Assembly: GCA_964035575.1 (NCBI GenBank)
Contig: OZ037851.1
Coordinates: forward strand, 1,240,001-1,304,000
DNA: 64,000 nt
Reading direction: 5' to 3'
Origin: Rhynchopus sp. YZ270_cl-10
Taxonomy: Eukaryota; Euglenozoa; Diplonemea; Diplonemida; Diplonemidae
The notes beneath the pieces are model-generated. The model did no database searches and was not told the origin of the DNA. It worked only from the letters and a program-made list of their open reading frames with translations. Shown piece after piece: positions 36,201-51,200 of this stretch (position 1 is its first letter; each line of letters begins with the position of its first letter). The position numbers and the translations under genes are program-made.

Positions 36201-39200
36201 CCTCTCGCCCAACGGAACACCATGCGACGACCTCGACAGCCTCACATCCAACGACGAGTGCATCCTCGGTGTCTGCCAAGGCTCCATCGTCTGTGCGTCG
36301 ACGCTGTGCCCGAAGGCGCAGCCGTGCCACCAGTACGCGTGTCAGAACTCCCTCTGCATCCACTCCGCACTGTCTGACGGGACTGCCTGCAACGACGGGG
36401 ATCCAGCAACGATGAATGACATGTGCTGGGGTGGGTCCTGTATCGGGACGAACCTGTGCATGCAGAACGCGTCGCAGACATGTACTCTTGGCGGCTGGGG
36501 CCAGAACGAGTGCACGACAACACGGTCGTGCGACTATGTGACGGGTCTTGCCGTGCGTGCCAACGTCGAGGACGGACGTGTCTGTGATGACGGCAACCCG
36601 TTCACCGAGAACGACGTGTGCCGCAACGGTGTGTGCGAGGGTTCCTACAAGTGCATCTCTATTTGTACGGCACTCTCGCAGTGCCACGAGGTGGGGCGGT
36701 GCGACCCGGTGTCGGGTGTGTGCAGCAACCCGCTCAAGCAGGACGGTACACTCTGCGACGACAACAACGTCGCAACGACGGAGGACACGTGCATGAGCGG
36801 GTTTTGCTCGGGGACGCTTTCTTGCGTGGCTTCTTGCCGCTCATTTGACACCTGCCACACACCTACTTGCGATGGGACTGGACAATGTGTGCAGCTGAAG
36901 AAGCCTGAAGGTTCCGCCTGCACCCCTCTGAGCACCTCTGTGCCGACAGTGAACAACAGATGCATCCAAGGTGTCTGCGTGGGCGAGAATGCGTGCACGT
37001 CGTCAAACTGCGTTGCGCCAAACTCCTGCTACGACGCGACGTGCGTGGAGACTGGGTGCCAGCTCCAGAAGCGGCAGGACTTTGCTCTGTGCGACGACAA
37101 TGACGCAGGTACAGCTGACGACGTCTGCGTCGATGGTGTGTGCTGTGGGACACCTATCTGCAAGGAGCAGTGCAAGCCGCTGTCGTCCTGCCACAACACA
37201 GGCAGTTGCGACACGGCAACAGGGGTGTGCAGCACACCCACCAAGCCGGACGGCACGCTATGCGACGACGGCATTGACGCCACCATCAACGACGTCTGCC
37301 TCTCAGGGGTGTGCACAGGGGAGGCGACGTGCGGCACTGTGTCCTGCCCATACGGTTCCTGCCAGGTGCCTGCATGCAACGGCACTGTGTGTACACAGAT
37401 CTTCGCACAGAACGGCTCCTTCTGCAATGACAACTCACCCACGACCGTGGATGACAAGTGCTACTCAGGGCAGTGCATCGGACAAGATCCCTGCTTCAGC
37501 ATCGTGTGCACCGCCCTCTCGCAGTGCCACCAAATCGGGACATGCTCGAATGGTGTGTGCTCAAACCCCACCTCCAACGAAGGCATCACATGCGATGACG
37601 GCAACGCCAACACCATGGACGACAAGTGCATCAACGGGCGCTGTGCTGGCCAGGTCACATGCCAGTCACCCTGCCCAGCACCCTCCTCCGCCTGCTACAC
37701 AGTCGGGGAGTGCAAGCCGTTCACAGGCCTCTGTGAATACCCCAAAGCAGCCAACGGTGTGCTCTGCGACGACGGCAGGACAGAGACCGTTGGCGACAAA
37801 TGCTTTGAAGGCGTCTGCTCCGGTGAGCTGCAGTGCGGGAACACCATCTGCAACGCGAAGCAGTGCCACAAGGCTGTCTGCACGGGGGACACATGCACAC
37901 AGACGCCGCTGTCGGACAACACCGCCTGCGACGACACGAACCCCTCCACTACGAACGACGTGTGCGTTGCCGGGTCGTGCATCGGCACCAATCGCTGCAC
38001 AGGGGTCACGTGTCTGTCGCAGAAGTCCTGCTTCGAGGCTGGTGAGTGCGATCCGCTTACAGGCACATGCACCACGCCGCACTCACCGCTGTACACACCT
38101 TGCGACGACGGAGATGCCAACACAGTGGACGACAGGTGTGTGTCTGGTGTGTGTGCCGGCATCTCCAAATGCCACAACGTCACGTGCTGGGCATCAGATG
38201 AATGCCACATCCGTGGACAATGTACGCCAGCCACGGGGCTGTGTACCGATGACTCTCTGCCTGACGGAACCCCCTGCTCAGAGGGCACATGCCTTAGTGG
38301 CATCTGCACTGCTTCGTTGACTTGCGCCGGTGGCGTGGAGTGCAGGGCCACAAGCACGTGCAGCACCCCCGTTTGTGACGGTAGTGTGTGCAGACAAGTC
38401 TTCAAGACGGACACGACGTCCTGCAACGACAACAACGCCATCACCTTTGACGACAGGTGCTTGAGTGGTGTGTGCACAGGGACGGACCTCTGCAGGGAGA
38501 CGTATTGTGTCCCGAGACAGCAGTGCCACAGACAAGGGTCGTGTGTCCCCTCCACTGGAAACTGCACCTACACGTGGGAGGCCGACGGCACTGTGTGCGA
38601 TGACGGGAACTCTTCAACATTCCACGACATCTGCCAACGCGGCGTCTGCACTGGCACACCACGGTGCCCTGTGGGTGTGTGTCAGACCTCGAACCCCTGC
38701 ATCCAGACAGCCACATGCGACCCGTTCACAGGGTCGTGTGTTGAGACAAACAAACCCGACAACACTGTCTGCGATGATGAGGATCCGAACACGTTCTCCG
38801 ACACATGCCAAAGTGGTGTGTGTTCCGGATTCCTTCAGTGCCCCTTGGCTGCGTCTGCGTGTCTTACGAGGCCGTCACAGTGCCACACGCAGACCTGCAA
38901 CAACACAGCGTGCCTGGAAATCCCACAGGTGAACGGCGTGCCTTGCAATGACAACAATGCAGTTACGTTCAACGACATCTGCATGGACGGGCTTTGTGTC
39001 GGACAGAACAAATGTGTGAACGTTGCCTGCAATGAGCAGAAGCAGAACCAGTGCCTCGAGAAGGGAGTGTGCGACGAGTACTCCGGCACATGCGTATTCA
39101 AGAAGCTGAAGGACACCACCCCCTGCGATGACGGGTGGGACTCCACAGTCAACGATATGTGCGTCGACGGGGTGTGCACAGGCAGCGACCCTTGTGCAGG

Positions 39201-42200
39201 AAAGGTGTGCGAGAAGACCGACGCTTGCCACGATGTCGGCACGTGCTCGCTCGGCGTGTGTTCGAACCCGAACCTCCCCGAGAGCCTGCCCTGCAACGAC
39301 AACGACCCGTCCACCTCAGGTGACATCTGCACCAACGGGGTGTGCAGTGGCTCCATTGACTGCAACGGGATCACGTGTCGTGCAGCGAACCCGACGTGCC
39401 AAAGGAGCAGCTGCAACTTTGCCACGTGTTCGCATAGTGCGCAGAACGACGGGTCTCCATGCTCCGATGGCAACAGCAACACATTCAACGACGTCTGCAT
39501 GAGCGGGGTGTGTGTGGGGGAGACACGTTGCCTGTCCGTTGTGTGCACACCGTACTCCCAGTGCCACAGCACAGGTGTGTGCACGGAGGCAACAGGGACG
39601 TGTACCACGCCTTTGCTGCCAGATGGATCTGCCTGCGATGACGGAGATTCGACTACCACAAAAGACTCCTGCAACCTGGGAGAATGTCTGGGTGTGACCC
39701 TTACGTGCCAGAAGGACTTTGTCTGCGACAACACTGCTGGCTTCATTGACAAGAGTGTGAACGGCAGTGTTCCAAGCATTGAGTGCCCTGTCAGTGGGTG
39801 CACATCTGAGATCTGTTGTGACAACTTTGCTCTGTGCAGGGATGTGGTGTGCACGGCCTCCGATCAGTGCCACAATGTGGGTGTGTGTGACACGCAAACG
39901 GCTGCCTGCACGGACCCTGCGAAGGCCAACGGCGTTTCTTGCAACGACGGGAATCCCGCCACCTTGAACGACGTCTGTCAAAGCGGGGTGTGCCTTGGCT
40001 CGCTCACCTGTGGCAGCACTGTGTGCACTGCGTCGCCTGCCTCGTCACAGTGCAAAACGCCGGCGTGTTCTGCGACCAACCAGTGCTCTGATGTGCCCCA
40101 GCCCGATGGCACCTTGTGCAACGACGAAAACAGCACTACCGTCAATGACATGTGTTTTGCCGGTGTCTGCAAGGGCAGCGACATCTGTGCCAATGTGGTC
40201 TGCAGCGCATCGGATCAATGCCACGCAATAGGCGTTTGTCAGCCCGCAACAGGCCTCTGCTCAGACCCCGTGCTCGGCAATGCAGTGCTTTGCAACGACG
40301 GTTTCCCACACACAACCGCGGACACGTGCCTCTCAGGGTCATGTGTCGGCACGGTCGCATGCGGCGGTGTGAACTGCACCTCCACACGCCCACAGTGCTA
40401 CGTTGCGTACTGCGAGCTCAACACCTGCGTCGAAAGGCCGAAGACCGACGGCAGCCCTTGCAACGACAACAACGCAAACACACTTGCCGATACGTGCGTT
40501 GCTGGCATCTGCACCGGGCAGGACAGCTGTGCACAGGTCATCTGCAGTGCGAAGAATCAATGCTTTGAGAATGGTGTCTGCAGGTTTGGCGCCTGCATTG
40601 ATGTGAAGCGGGCCGAGCAGTCCGCTTGCGATGACAACGACGCGACCACCACTAACGACGTGTGCACCAACGGCATCTGCAGCGGTACGAAGCGATGCAA
40701 CGCTCTGACGCCGTGTGTAGCATCGGCTCCGTGCCATGATACAGGTGTTTGCGATGAGTGGACAGGTCTGTGCACAGAGCCGCTTCTGCCTGATGGGACT
40801 GCGTGCAACGACTTCAACACTCTCACGCAGAACGACGTCTGCAAGAACGGTGTCTGCGTAGGGGAGATCGACTGCAACGGGGGGAAGTGTGTGTCGGTGA
40901 GCTCCACGCAGTGCAAGGTGCCGCAGTGCAGTACACAGGGTGTGCTGGACTTCTGTGGGTCGCAGAACGCACAGGACAACCTGCCCTGCAGCGACAACAA
41001 CGCCGCCACGTACAACGATACGTGCCAGAACGGCGCCTGCGTGGGTGTCTCGAAGTGCCAGAACGTGCTGTGTCCCAACCTCGACGACTGCCACGACACA
41101 CTCTGCGACCCTGCCACAGGTGCCTGCACGTACCCTGCAAAGCCGAACTTCACACTGTGCAACGACAACAACATTTTCACTTCGAACGACTTCTGCATGG
41201 ACGGCGTCTGCGCAGGCGCAAAGAACTGCAACGGCTTCGACGCGAACGGCACCACCTGCACGGAGGCCCTCTTCTACGAGAACAAAAAGGTGTTCGAGAC
41301 GGAGTTCTCCGAGTACAACATGTTCGTTAAGTACGTGCAGGACTCCTGCCTTGAGGTGGGGTGCGATGTGACCTCTGGCAAGTGCATATTTGTGGCAAAG
41401 CCAGACGGAAGCAGCTGCGACGACGGCAACTTTGAGACCTCCTCCGACACGTGTCTCTCGGGGGCGTGTCTTGGCCGCATCCAATGTGACCAGAGCAACT
41501 CGCCCTGCTTCCCAAACAGCGCATGCGAAACACCGTCGTGCTCAGGAAGCAGCTGCACCCAGATACAGAAGAGCAGCAACGTGCCGTGCTTTGCTGGGTC
41601 CGCCACATCGTCGCTCCTCTACCAGTGCAGGTCGGGGACGTGCACAGCGCCTTCGGTAGACATTCCACTGTGCGACACCATCTCGTGTTCGCCGATCTCG
41701 CAGTGCCACAAGCGGGGTGTCTGTCTGAACGACAAATGTGTGGGATCCATCCCAGTGCCTGACTCTACGCTGTGCGATGACAACGATGCTACGACTACTG
41801 ACGACATGTGCACGGCAGGTGTATGCCAGGGACGCAACCTGTGCCTCGATGGGAACGGCGTTGCGAAGACGTGCAGCACACTCCCGCAGTGCACTATCGG
41901 CGGTGTGTGCAGTCATGTGACTGGGGACTGCGACTACAAGATTGCACCCGATGGGTTTGCGTGCGATGACACTGACTCGAGCACAATCAACGACAAGTGC
42001 ACAGCAGGCATCTGCCAGGGCGACAAGGTATGCGACAGCAGCCTCAACATCGTGTGCGCCACTGCTAAGACGTGTCACAAGAACGAATGCAACGGTGGTT
42101 CCCAATGCGTCGAGATCCCCCAAGAGGATAACACACCGTGCAGTGACGGCGACGACGCTACCGTCAACGATGTGTGCACAAGCGGGGTCTGCACGGGAAC

Positions 42201-45200
42201 ACCTGTGTGCACCACTCCGTGCCCGCAGAAGTCTGACTGCTTGGTGTCTGAGTGCATCAACGATGGGTCCTTGTCCGGAAAGTGTGTCGCCAAAATGCAG
42301 CCTAACGGAACTGCCTGCGACGACCAGAACGCCAAGACTCAGGCAGATGCATGCAGCGCTGGTGTCTGTGTGGGGATGAACCTCTGTGAGAACACACGTT
42401 GCCACCTTGCACCGCTGACACCCTGCCATGCGCAGAGCACGTGCGACTACCTGACGGGGCTCTGTGTGGAAGCGCGCTCTGCTGACGGCACACCCTGCAG
42501 CGATAACAACGCACTCACCTCGAGCACGTGCCAGTCGGGGCAGTGTGTTGGTTCCCTTGCGTGTGCGTCGATATGCATCTCGCAGTCGTCTTGCGAGTCT
42601 GTCTCGTGCCAGAGCAACACATGTACATACATCCCACAGGCGGACAACCTTGTCTGCAACGATGAGGACCCTCTTACATTTGATGACGTGTGTCTGTCGG
42701 GGATCTGCGTGGGTCAAGCAAAGTGCACCTCCGAAGCCATCAGGACATGCAGCGAGCAGAACAAGCTGGCGAACATCTGCGAAGTGTTCGAATGCGACCC
42801 ACGGAACGGCCTCTGTCTTGCGACGCACACCGTCGACAACACCACCTGCGATGACTCAGATGCGAACACCGTCAACGACAGGTGTGTCGGCGGACGTTGT
42901 GTGGGCGATGCGATCTGCAGCACTGCGAACTGCGTGTCAGACCCCAACACCTGCAGCACACGCTCTTGCCAGCAGAACAGATGTGTCTCCGTGCAGCGTG
43001 CCGATGGCTCAGCATGTGACGACCTCAACACGCTTTCGACAAACGACATCTGTACGTCAGGGCTGTGCCAAGGCGAGCTGCTGTGCTCCACCAACCTCTG
43101 CACAAAGACTACAAGACAGTGCTACAGTGTCTCATGCGAGTTGCAGCGCTGTGTGGAGAACCCGTCGCCCAACGGCACCCCGTGTGACGATGGCTTGCCG
43201 TCTACACACAGTGATCACTGCGACCAAGGAGGCTGCACAGGAGTGTCGTTCTGTGCGGGCATTGTGTGCCCCAAGATGGGGCAGTGCTTCACGGAGGGTG
43301 CGTGCGATGAGATGTCTGGGAAGTGCTCGACGCCGTTTGCTCCAGACAACTCGTTCTGTGATGATGGCAACGACGAGACCAGCAACGACCGGTGCTTCTC
43401 GGGGAAGTGCGTTGGTGCATACAAATGCGAGAACGTGACATGCAGCCATACCGACCAGTGCTACACGTCATTCTGCAACCCAAAGACAGGCGGCTGCGAG
43501 TTCACGAAGAAGGCAGACAACACTGCGTGCAACGACCCCAATCCTTTGACACAAAACGACGTGTGCATGGACGGCTTCTGCAGGGGCGAGGTGACGTGCC
43601 CCTCCTCCACCACGCCCTGTATCTCCACACGCCAGTGTCACACTGTCCTGTGCACAGGGGCGAGATGCGAGGAGGTGCCCATTGCAGACAACACACCGTG
43701 CAACGATCTCAACCCTCTCACCTTCGTCGATACCTGTGTCGGTGGTGTCTGTGCAGGGCAGAACAGATGTGCAGGCAAGGTCTGCACTGCGCTGTCCCAA
43801 TGCCACTACATCGGCGAGTGCCAGACGTCCGACTTTGAGTGCACCAACCCTGTGAAGCCGGACGGCGCTTCCTGCGATGATAGAAACAGCCTCACGTTCC
43901 CAGACATGTGTCAGAACGGTGTCTGTGTGGGGAAGGACAAGTGTGACGCTGCGCAGAGCTGTGTTGCGTCTGACGAGTGCCACCTCCCCGGGTCCTGTGA
44001 CCCACAGACGGGTCAGTGCTCGGACCCGATGAAGATTCTTGGTGCGCAGTGTGACGACGGCCGCTCGGAGACCACCAACGACCAATGCCTTCCCGATGTC
44101 GGGTGCTCCGGTGTTGTGCCCTGCAACCCAACACCCTGTGTGCCCTCTGGGCCGTGCGTGCTGGCGTTCTGCAACAACTCTGCGTGCCATGAGACATTCA
44201 AAACAAACGGCGTGCCGTGCAACGACAACAACCCCAACACGACCGACGACGCCTGCGTGGAAGGATTGTGCCGCGGGTCGAACATCTGCGAGAACGTGCA
44301 GTGCTTTGCGCTGTCAGAGTGCCATGACGTTGGTGTGTGCAGTGTTATTACAGGGTCCTGCACGTCGCCACTCAAGCAAAACGGTGCTGTGTGCGGACTG
44401 GGTTCGTGCTTGGACGGTGTGTGCAAGCTGGCCGACAAATGTGCGAACGTTGTGTGCAGCGCGTCCGACACATGCCACAACGCAGGTGTGTGCGATGCTC
44501 AGACCGGGCTGTGCTCAGACCCACGGAAGGTCGACGGCATTGCCTGCGACGACGGCAACCCGCAGACGTTCAACTCTGCGTGCGACGCAGGCGTCTGCAC
44601 GACACCTGTGGTGTGCGGCGCTGCGTCGTGTGCCACGAACGATCCTTGCAAGGTCATTCAGTGCATCTCCCTGCAGTGCATCGAATCGAACAAACCTGAC
44701 AACACAGCGTGCAACGACAACAACGCACTCTCCCTCAACGACACGTGTACCAACGGCATCTGCCAAGGGACTGTCCTTTGTGAGAACAAGGTGTGCACAC
44801 CGCCTAGCCCTTGCCTCATGGCACCGGACGCAGCGTGCTCGCCTCTGACGGGACAGTGCACGTTCCTCCCGGTGCAAGATCTGACTGTGTGCGAAGTGGA
44901 CAAGAAGTGTCTGGCAGGTGTCTGCACAGCGGATACACAGTGTTCGGGTACGTCGTGCTTCCCGTCCTCGCAGTGCACGTTCTCGGGGCCGTGCAGTGAC
45001 ATGGGAGGGTGCACAGAGACACCCAAGGCGCAGGACACGCCATGCGACGACGGAGTGCCGGAGACTGTTGGGGACCACTGCAGCGCAGGTGTCTGCATCG
45101 GAACGAAGAAGTGCACGACGCCGTGCCCGGCACCCTCTGCATGCCACTTCCCGACGACGTGCGACCTTGCAGGGCTCTGTCTCTACAACGCACGCCCAGA

Positions 45201-48200
45201 CGACACACCGTGTGACGACAACGATCCAAACACACCCTCCTCAGCATGTGTGTCGGGCACCTGTGTCGGGTCGGTGCTGTGCAACGGCATCCTATGCAGT
45301 GTGACGGACCCCTGTCTCGTGGCAGCGTGCAGCCTTGGTGTGTGCAAGCATGTTGTGCAAACAGACGGTGTTGCCTGTGACGATGGCAACAACCAGACTT
45401 TCACAGACCAATGTGTAGCAGGGACGTGTGTGGGTACCCCAAGATGCCAGAACATGAACTGCGATGTGCCTGTGGACACCTGCCATGGGCCCGGTGTGTG
45501 CGACATCCTCACAGGCTTCTGCTCAGCACCGGCCCTGCAGGACGGCACCGTTTGCGGTACAGAGAAGACCTGCAAGAACGGTGTCTGTGTCGGCCTCCCT
45601 TTGCAGAACTGTGGCGTCTTTTCCTCCAACACGTGCCTAGAGCACAGTGCACCCGCGTCTGTCCCCTGCAGGGATTGTGCTGAGCGTACCTGCTGTGTAC
45701 AGTGCAGTTCCTTCGATAAGGGTCTCTGCCCTTCTGGGATTCTGAGGAGCGATGTTTCCTGCCCAAGCAGTGGGTGCAACGTGAACACCTGCTGTGAGGT
45801 GTCTAAGTGCGGTACATGCCAGCTCAACCCAAGCAACACGACGTGCAAGAAGTTCGACTCCTGCAACGAGGTCACCGGGCAGTGTGTGTACGCGAACGAG
45901 AACGACGGGGTGCTGTGCGACGACAACAATCCACTGACCTCCAATGACCAGTGCACCTCGGGCAACTGCTTTGGTGTCATTGCATGCACTACAGGTGGCT
46001 GCAGTGCCAGGACACCGTGCCACGTACCTTCCTGTGGGGCGAATGGAGAGTGCCGTCAGCAGGAGAAGTACTTCGGGTCGACGTGCGATGATCAGAACCC
46101 GGACACAGTCAACGACATTTGCAGTGCAGGGGAGTGCACGGGGACCAACAAGTGTGCAGGTGTCATCTGCACAGCAAAGTCCTCCTGCCACGAGGTGGGC
46201 ATCTGCTCGCCTCAGTCAGGCATATGCTCAGAACCTGTCAAGCAGAACTTCACACCCTGCACCATCCCTTCCACTACAGTGTTCTCGACCCAGCAGTGCA
46301 TGAGTGGCGTCTGCGTGGGTGACTTTTCCTGCGGTGCCGACGTGTGCATGCAGATGCCGTGCAAGAAGGTGACGTGTGTGCTGGGGCAGTGCACGTACGA
46401 AGATTTGACAGGAGAGACGTGCGATGACGGCAACATTGACACCACATTGGACAGGTGCGTCAGCGGTACATGCGTAGGGACGAACCTCTGCGCAAACGTC
46501 AACTGTGCTCTCTCAAATGCCCTCATGCCGTGTAACGAGCCCTCGACGTGCGACCCTAAGACCGGTCTCTGCACTGAAGTACATCTCCCCGACGGCACGA
46601 AATGCGATGACGGCAAAGCCACCACACAAAATGAAGAGTGCTACGCAGGCACGTGCAGGGTTATCGAAGTCTGCCAAATTGGCCAGAACGCCCCGACCCT
46701 GTGCATGCCACAGGAGCCGCAGTGCCACGTGTCTCGCTGCGAACAGTCTGCCTGCGTCCAGGAGACACTTCCCGATGGAAGCAGCTGCTCTGACGGGAAC
46801 CCTGTGACGGTGGATGACTCGTGCTTCAACGGGATCTGCAGAGGTGTGACGCTCTGCCTGGACAACGCGTGTGCACAGAATGCAAACAACCCATGTGTGT
46901 CGGCCACGTGCAACCCTATGAACGGCCTCTGCGAGACAGCACCGCGCAGTGACATGAGCGTCTGCGATGACAACAACCCCGCCACCAGCAACGACACCTG
47001 CAGCAACGGGGTCTGCACCGGTGTGCTTGTGTGCCAGCAGAACGGCACGCAATGCGTCTCCGACCACCCGTGCAAGGTTGCCTACTGTGACCAGTCCGGC
47101 GCGTGTCTCATGAAGAACGCCCAAGACGGTGCAGTCTGTGACGACTTTGACGCGAAGACATCTGGTGACACATGCAGCAGTGGGATGTGCATGGGTACTG
47201 ACCTGTGTCTCAACGTGGTGTGCAAGAAGAAGTCGCAGTGCCACACAGGAGGTGTCTGCTTTGGTACAGGCGGCTGTACGGAGCCCCTGGCCCAGGACGG
47301 GACCACATGCGACGACGGGAACCCCGCAACATCCGACGATAGGTGCCTTGCAGGGAAGTGCACCGGTTACGTCACGTGCTCAACGTCCGCTGCGCAGACG
47401 ACGTGTCGTCCCTCCCAGCCGCAGTGCATGGTTTCCCTATGCTCCGCGTCGGGGTGCTCAGAGTCGAACCTCCCTGACGGCACACTGTGTGATGACAACA
47501 ACTTCCTAACGTCGCAGGACAAATGCGTTTCAGGGAAATGCATTGGGTCTGATATGTGTTCGCAACCGTGCACACCAAAGAACTCGTGTTTCACATCAAA
47601 GTGCAACATTCTGAGTGGAATGTGCATTGAAGAGGCGAAGCTTGAGCGGACCGTCTGTGACGATGGCGATCCCTCCACGAGCAACGATGTGTGCTTGGGT
47701 GGTGTGTGCAGAGGGGAGTTGACGTGTGGTAGTGTCGTGTGCCCCGAGGTGAGCAACCAATGCCTCAAGGTTGCATGCACTGGCGGCATGTGTGCTGAAT
47801 CGCCTGTAATTGACTTCACGAAGTGTGACGACGGCAACCCACTTACCGTTGATGACATGTGCACCTCTGGGCAGTGCAAGGGTGTGTCCAAGTGTGATTC
47901 GACCACATGTTCACAGGCGTCATCGGACGAGCCGCAATGTCTCTCCAACGGTGTGTGCGACACAAACACTGGTGCGTGTGTCTACGACAGCCTGGGCCCC
48001 ACCACTGTATGCGACGATGCGAACCCCCAGACAACCCAGGACAGATGTTTCAACGGGAAGTGTTCCGGATACCTGCAGTGTGGAGCAACCCTCTGCCCCA
48101 TTGCAGCGGCGTGCAAGCAGCAGAACTGCACCCTCAACGGAGGTGCGCCCACCTGCACGGAGTCCTCACTGCCGAACGGCACGCCGTGTGACGACAACGA

Positions 48201-51200
48201 CCCTGCGACGCAAACTGACACCTGCACGGCGGGGCTGTGCACTGGTGTGGCGACGTGCTCGGATGCGCGGCAGGCGCAGTGTGCAACGCTCGCTTCGTCC
48301 TGCACAGAAGGAATGTGCGACGTTGCCACCGGGAAGTGCAAGGAGGTCTTCAAGCCCGACAACACAGTGTGTGGAAGCGCCGGGGCGAGCACATGTGTGT
48401 CTGGGCAATGCGTGACGAACATTGTCTGCGACAACCAAACGTGCGGGCTTCCGCCTGACATGGTCTTGGCCTCCACACAGTGCGTCGACCCGGTGTGCCT
48501 CACCAACAATGTGTGCTCGCAGCAGAACAAACCTGACGGGACCAAGTGCACAGACTTCAACAGCCAGACCGAAGGGGACGTATGCAGAAGCGGACTCTGC
48601 AAAGGGTTGGACAAGTGCACCTCCGTGTTATGCCCTTCAAAGCCGTGCCACCAGCCCGGCACCTGCGACTCAGAGACAGGTCTCTGCTTGTACGAACTGG
48701 CTGTGGACCTCACAGCATGCGACGACAACAACCCACTTACCCAAGATGACAGCTGCAGCAACGGTGTTTGCATTGGACAGTCTTCGGGACAGTGCACCCC
48801 CTCCTGCGTTCCCGCACACACCTGCTCTACTGCAGTGTGCGTCGAGGACACACAGACTAACACATTCACATGCGAGCAGGAATTGAAACCGGATGGTTCG
48901 CAGTGCTCTGATGGGAACGACAAGACTCTTGACGATAAATGTGAAAGTGGCATCTGCGCTGGCACTGACTTATGTGGGGCGAAGACATGCACGTACGACG
49001 TAAACGGCTGTATCGATGACTCGACTTGCAACCCCAACACTGGGGAATGTTTTGAACCTGTGATCCGGCTGGACGGGACTGCGTGCAGCACCAACAACGA
49101 GGCCGGCACATGCTCAAACGGGGTCTGTGTTCCTGTAGTGCAATGTGGGACGCTTAAGTGCAATGCCTCGCACCCTACGTGCAAGGTGTCTGTGTGCAAC
49201 TCTTTTGCGTGCCTTGAGGAGGACGCACCCAACGGGACGCCGTGCAGCGACAACAACGCTGCCACTGTTCGGGACGTCTGCTTTGCGGGCACGTGCATGG
49301 GACGCAATCTCTGCGAAGGCTTCTCCTGCGGTGCCCTCTCTGTGTGCCACGACGCAGGTGTCTGCAACACCAACACAGGGCTGTGCTCGTCCCCCAACAA
49401 GCCTGATGGTTCTCCCTGCAGCGACGGCGACCCCTCCACGCAGGGCGAGAGGTGCATTGGGGGGAGGTGTCTCTCGGTGGACCTCTGCGGAGGGAAGACG
49501 TGCACATCGCAGTCACAGTGCACAACAGCTGTGTGCATCAACGATGAATGTCTCCAGCAAGTGTCCGTCGATGGTGCCGCATGCGACGACCAACAGGACA
49601 ACACATTCAATGATGCTTGCCGTACAGGTATCTGTACAGGCACTGGTATGCATTTTTTGGTGATTTTTTTGGTTTTTATGTCCAGAAACTGAAGTTGCGA
49701 TAAAGTGAATGTATTTTTGTTTGTGGCAGGGTGTGACTGAGTGTGGGGATGCGTTCAAGAATTAAACTCTTCCCCCCAAACCCCCTTTCATCTCTAGTTT
49801 TCTTTATCCAAACATCGAGTGGACGCGTAATAATTTTGTTGTAAAACTTTCTCCCTCTCAGATCTCTGCTTAAACGTCATATGCTCAACGCGCCCCTGCA
49901 TCGCATCCAGTTCGTGCAACCCCAAGACAGGGCTGTGCGAAGAGGAGAAGAGCCCCGAGGCTTCGGCCTGCGACGACGGGAAGTCTGCAACAACGAGCGA
50001 CAAGTGTACCGCAGGCGGTGAGTGCAGAGGGCAACGTATGTGGCCACATGGTTTTATGTCTTTTGTTACACATATTCTACACAGTGCTCTGCGGGTCTGG
50101 CGTGAACCTCCAAGCTTGCCCCGACCCAGGAACGTGCTTTGAAGTCAGCTGTGCAGCCGACAAATGCAGCACAGCACCTGCTGCAAACGGAACAGTATGT
50201 GATGACGGCGTTGCTGCGACCATGAACGACATGTGCATGTCCGGGACGTGTGCCGGCATCGACAAATGCGACACTGTGCAGTGCGTTGCGCAGGGGCCAT
50301 GCTACGAGCCTGGTGTGTGCATTCCCTCAACAGGGAACTGCACTGCACCAGCCAAACCACATGGCACTGTGTGCGAAGTCCGTCAGGGTGTCTCTGGGAC
50401 GTGCGCAGGGTTTGTGTGTACGCCGTCGATGAAGTGTGGTGGCACAACGTGTTCTGCTCCTACTGCAGACTGCACAGTGCCCACCTGCACCCCAGCCTGT
50501 GGTGTGGCATCTGCTCCGGATGGCACGAAGTGTGCGTTAGGGGAGTGCACTTCAGGGACGTGTGTTGCGAAGAACACATGCGACAGTGTCAGCTGCCAGG
50601 ACACCGCCTGCAGAACCAACAGCATCTGCGACCCTCTGCTGGGTGTCTGCATCGGCACAAATGCAGCGGACGGCACAGCCTGCAACGACGACAACATCTT
50701 CACCTTGGTGGACACGTGCCAGGTAGGGGTGTGTATTGGCGCAGTCCTGTGCTCGAACAACACATGTCCAGAAGTTTCTGCCACAGCCTGCAAATACTAC
50801 GGGTGTGAAGGGGCCACATGCCAGCAGCGGGACAAGTTTGACGGCACTGTGTGCACACGCGGCGACGGCAGTGCTGGGACCTGCAGTGCTGGGGTGTGCA
50901 CGCTGTCTGCGCTGTGCTCCTCACGCGAGTGTGCCTCCACGCAGTGCCTCGCCGCCACCTGCGATGCCAACACGGGTGTGTGTGTCAAGAAGAACCTGGG
51001 GAGCAACTTTGTCTGCGACGACGGCAACCCCGCCACCATCAACGACTTCTGCCTGGGCGGGAAGTGTGCCGGGAAGGTCATCTGCGGGGCCGACCTCTGC
51101 ACCCCCAGCACCGCGTGCAGGGAGGTCACGTGCGAGAACCAAAAGTGTGTCGAGCGTGACGTTCTCCTGAACGCCCCGTGCAACGACGGCGACCCCGCTA

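Noticed and set aside
47982-49643. 553-codon open frame on the minus strand
   Set aside because: It is antisense to gene 2, has no domain logic, and arises from the Cys/Asp/Gly codon bias of the repeat array on the other strand. The same applies to 14465-16702 (745 codons) and 12968-14446 in gene 1.
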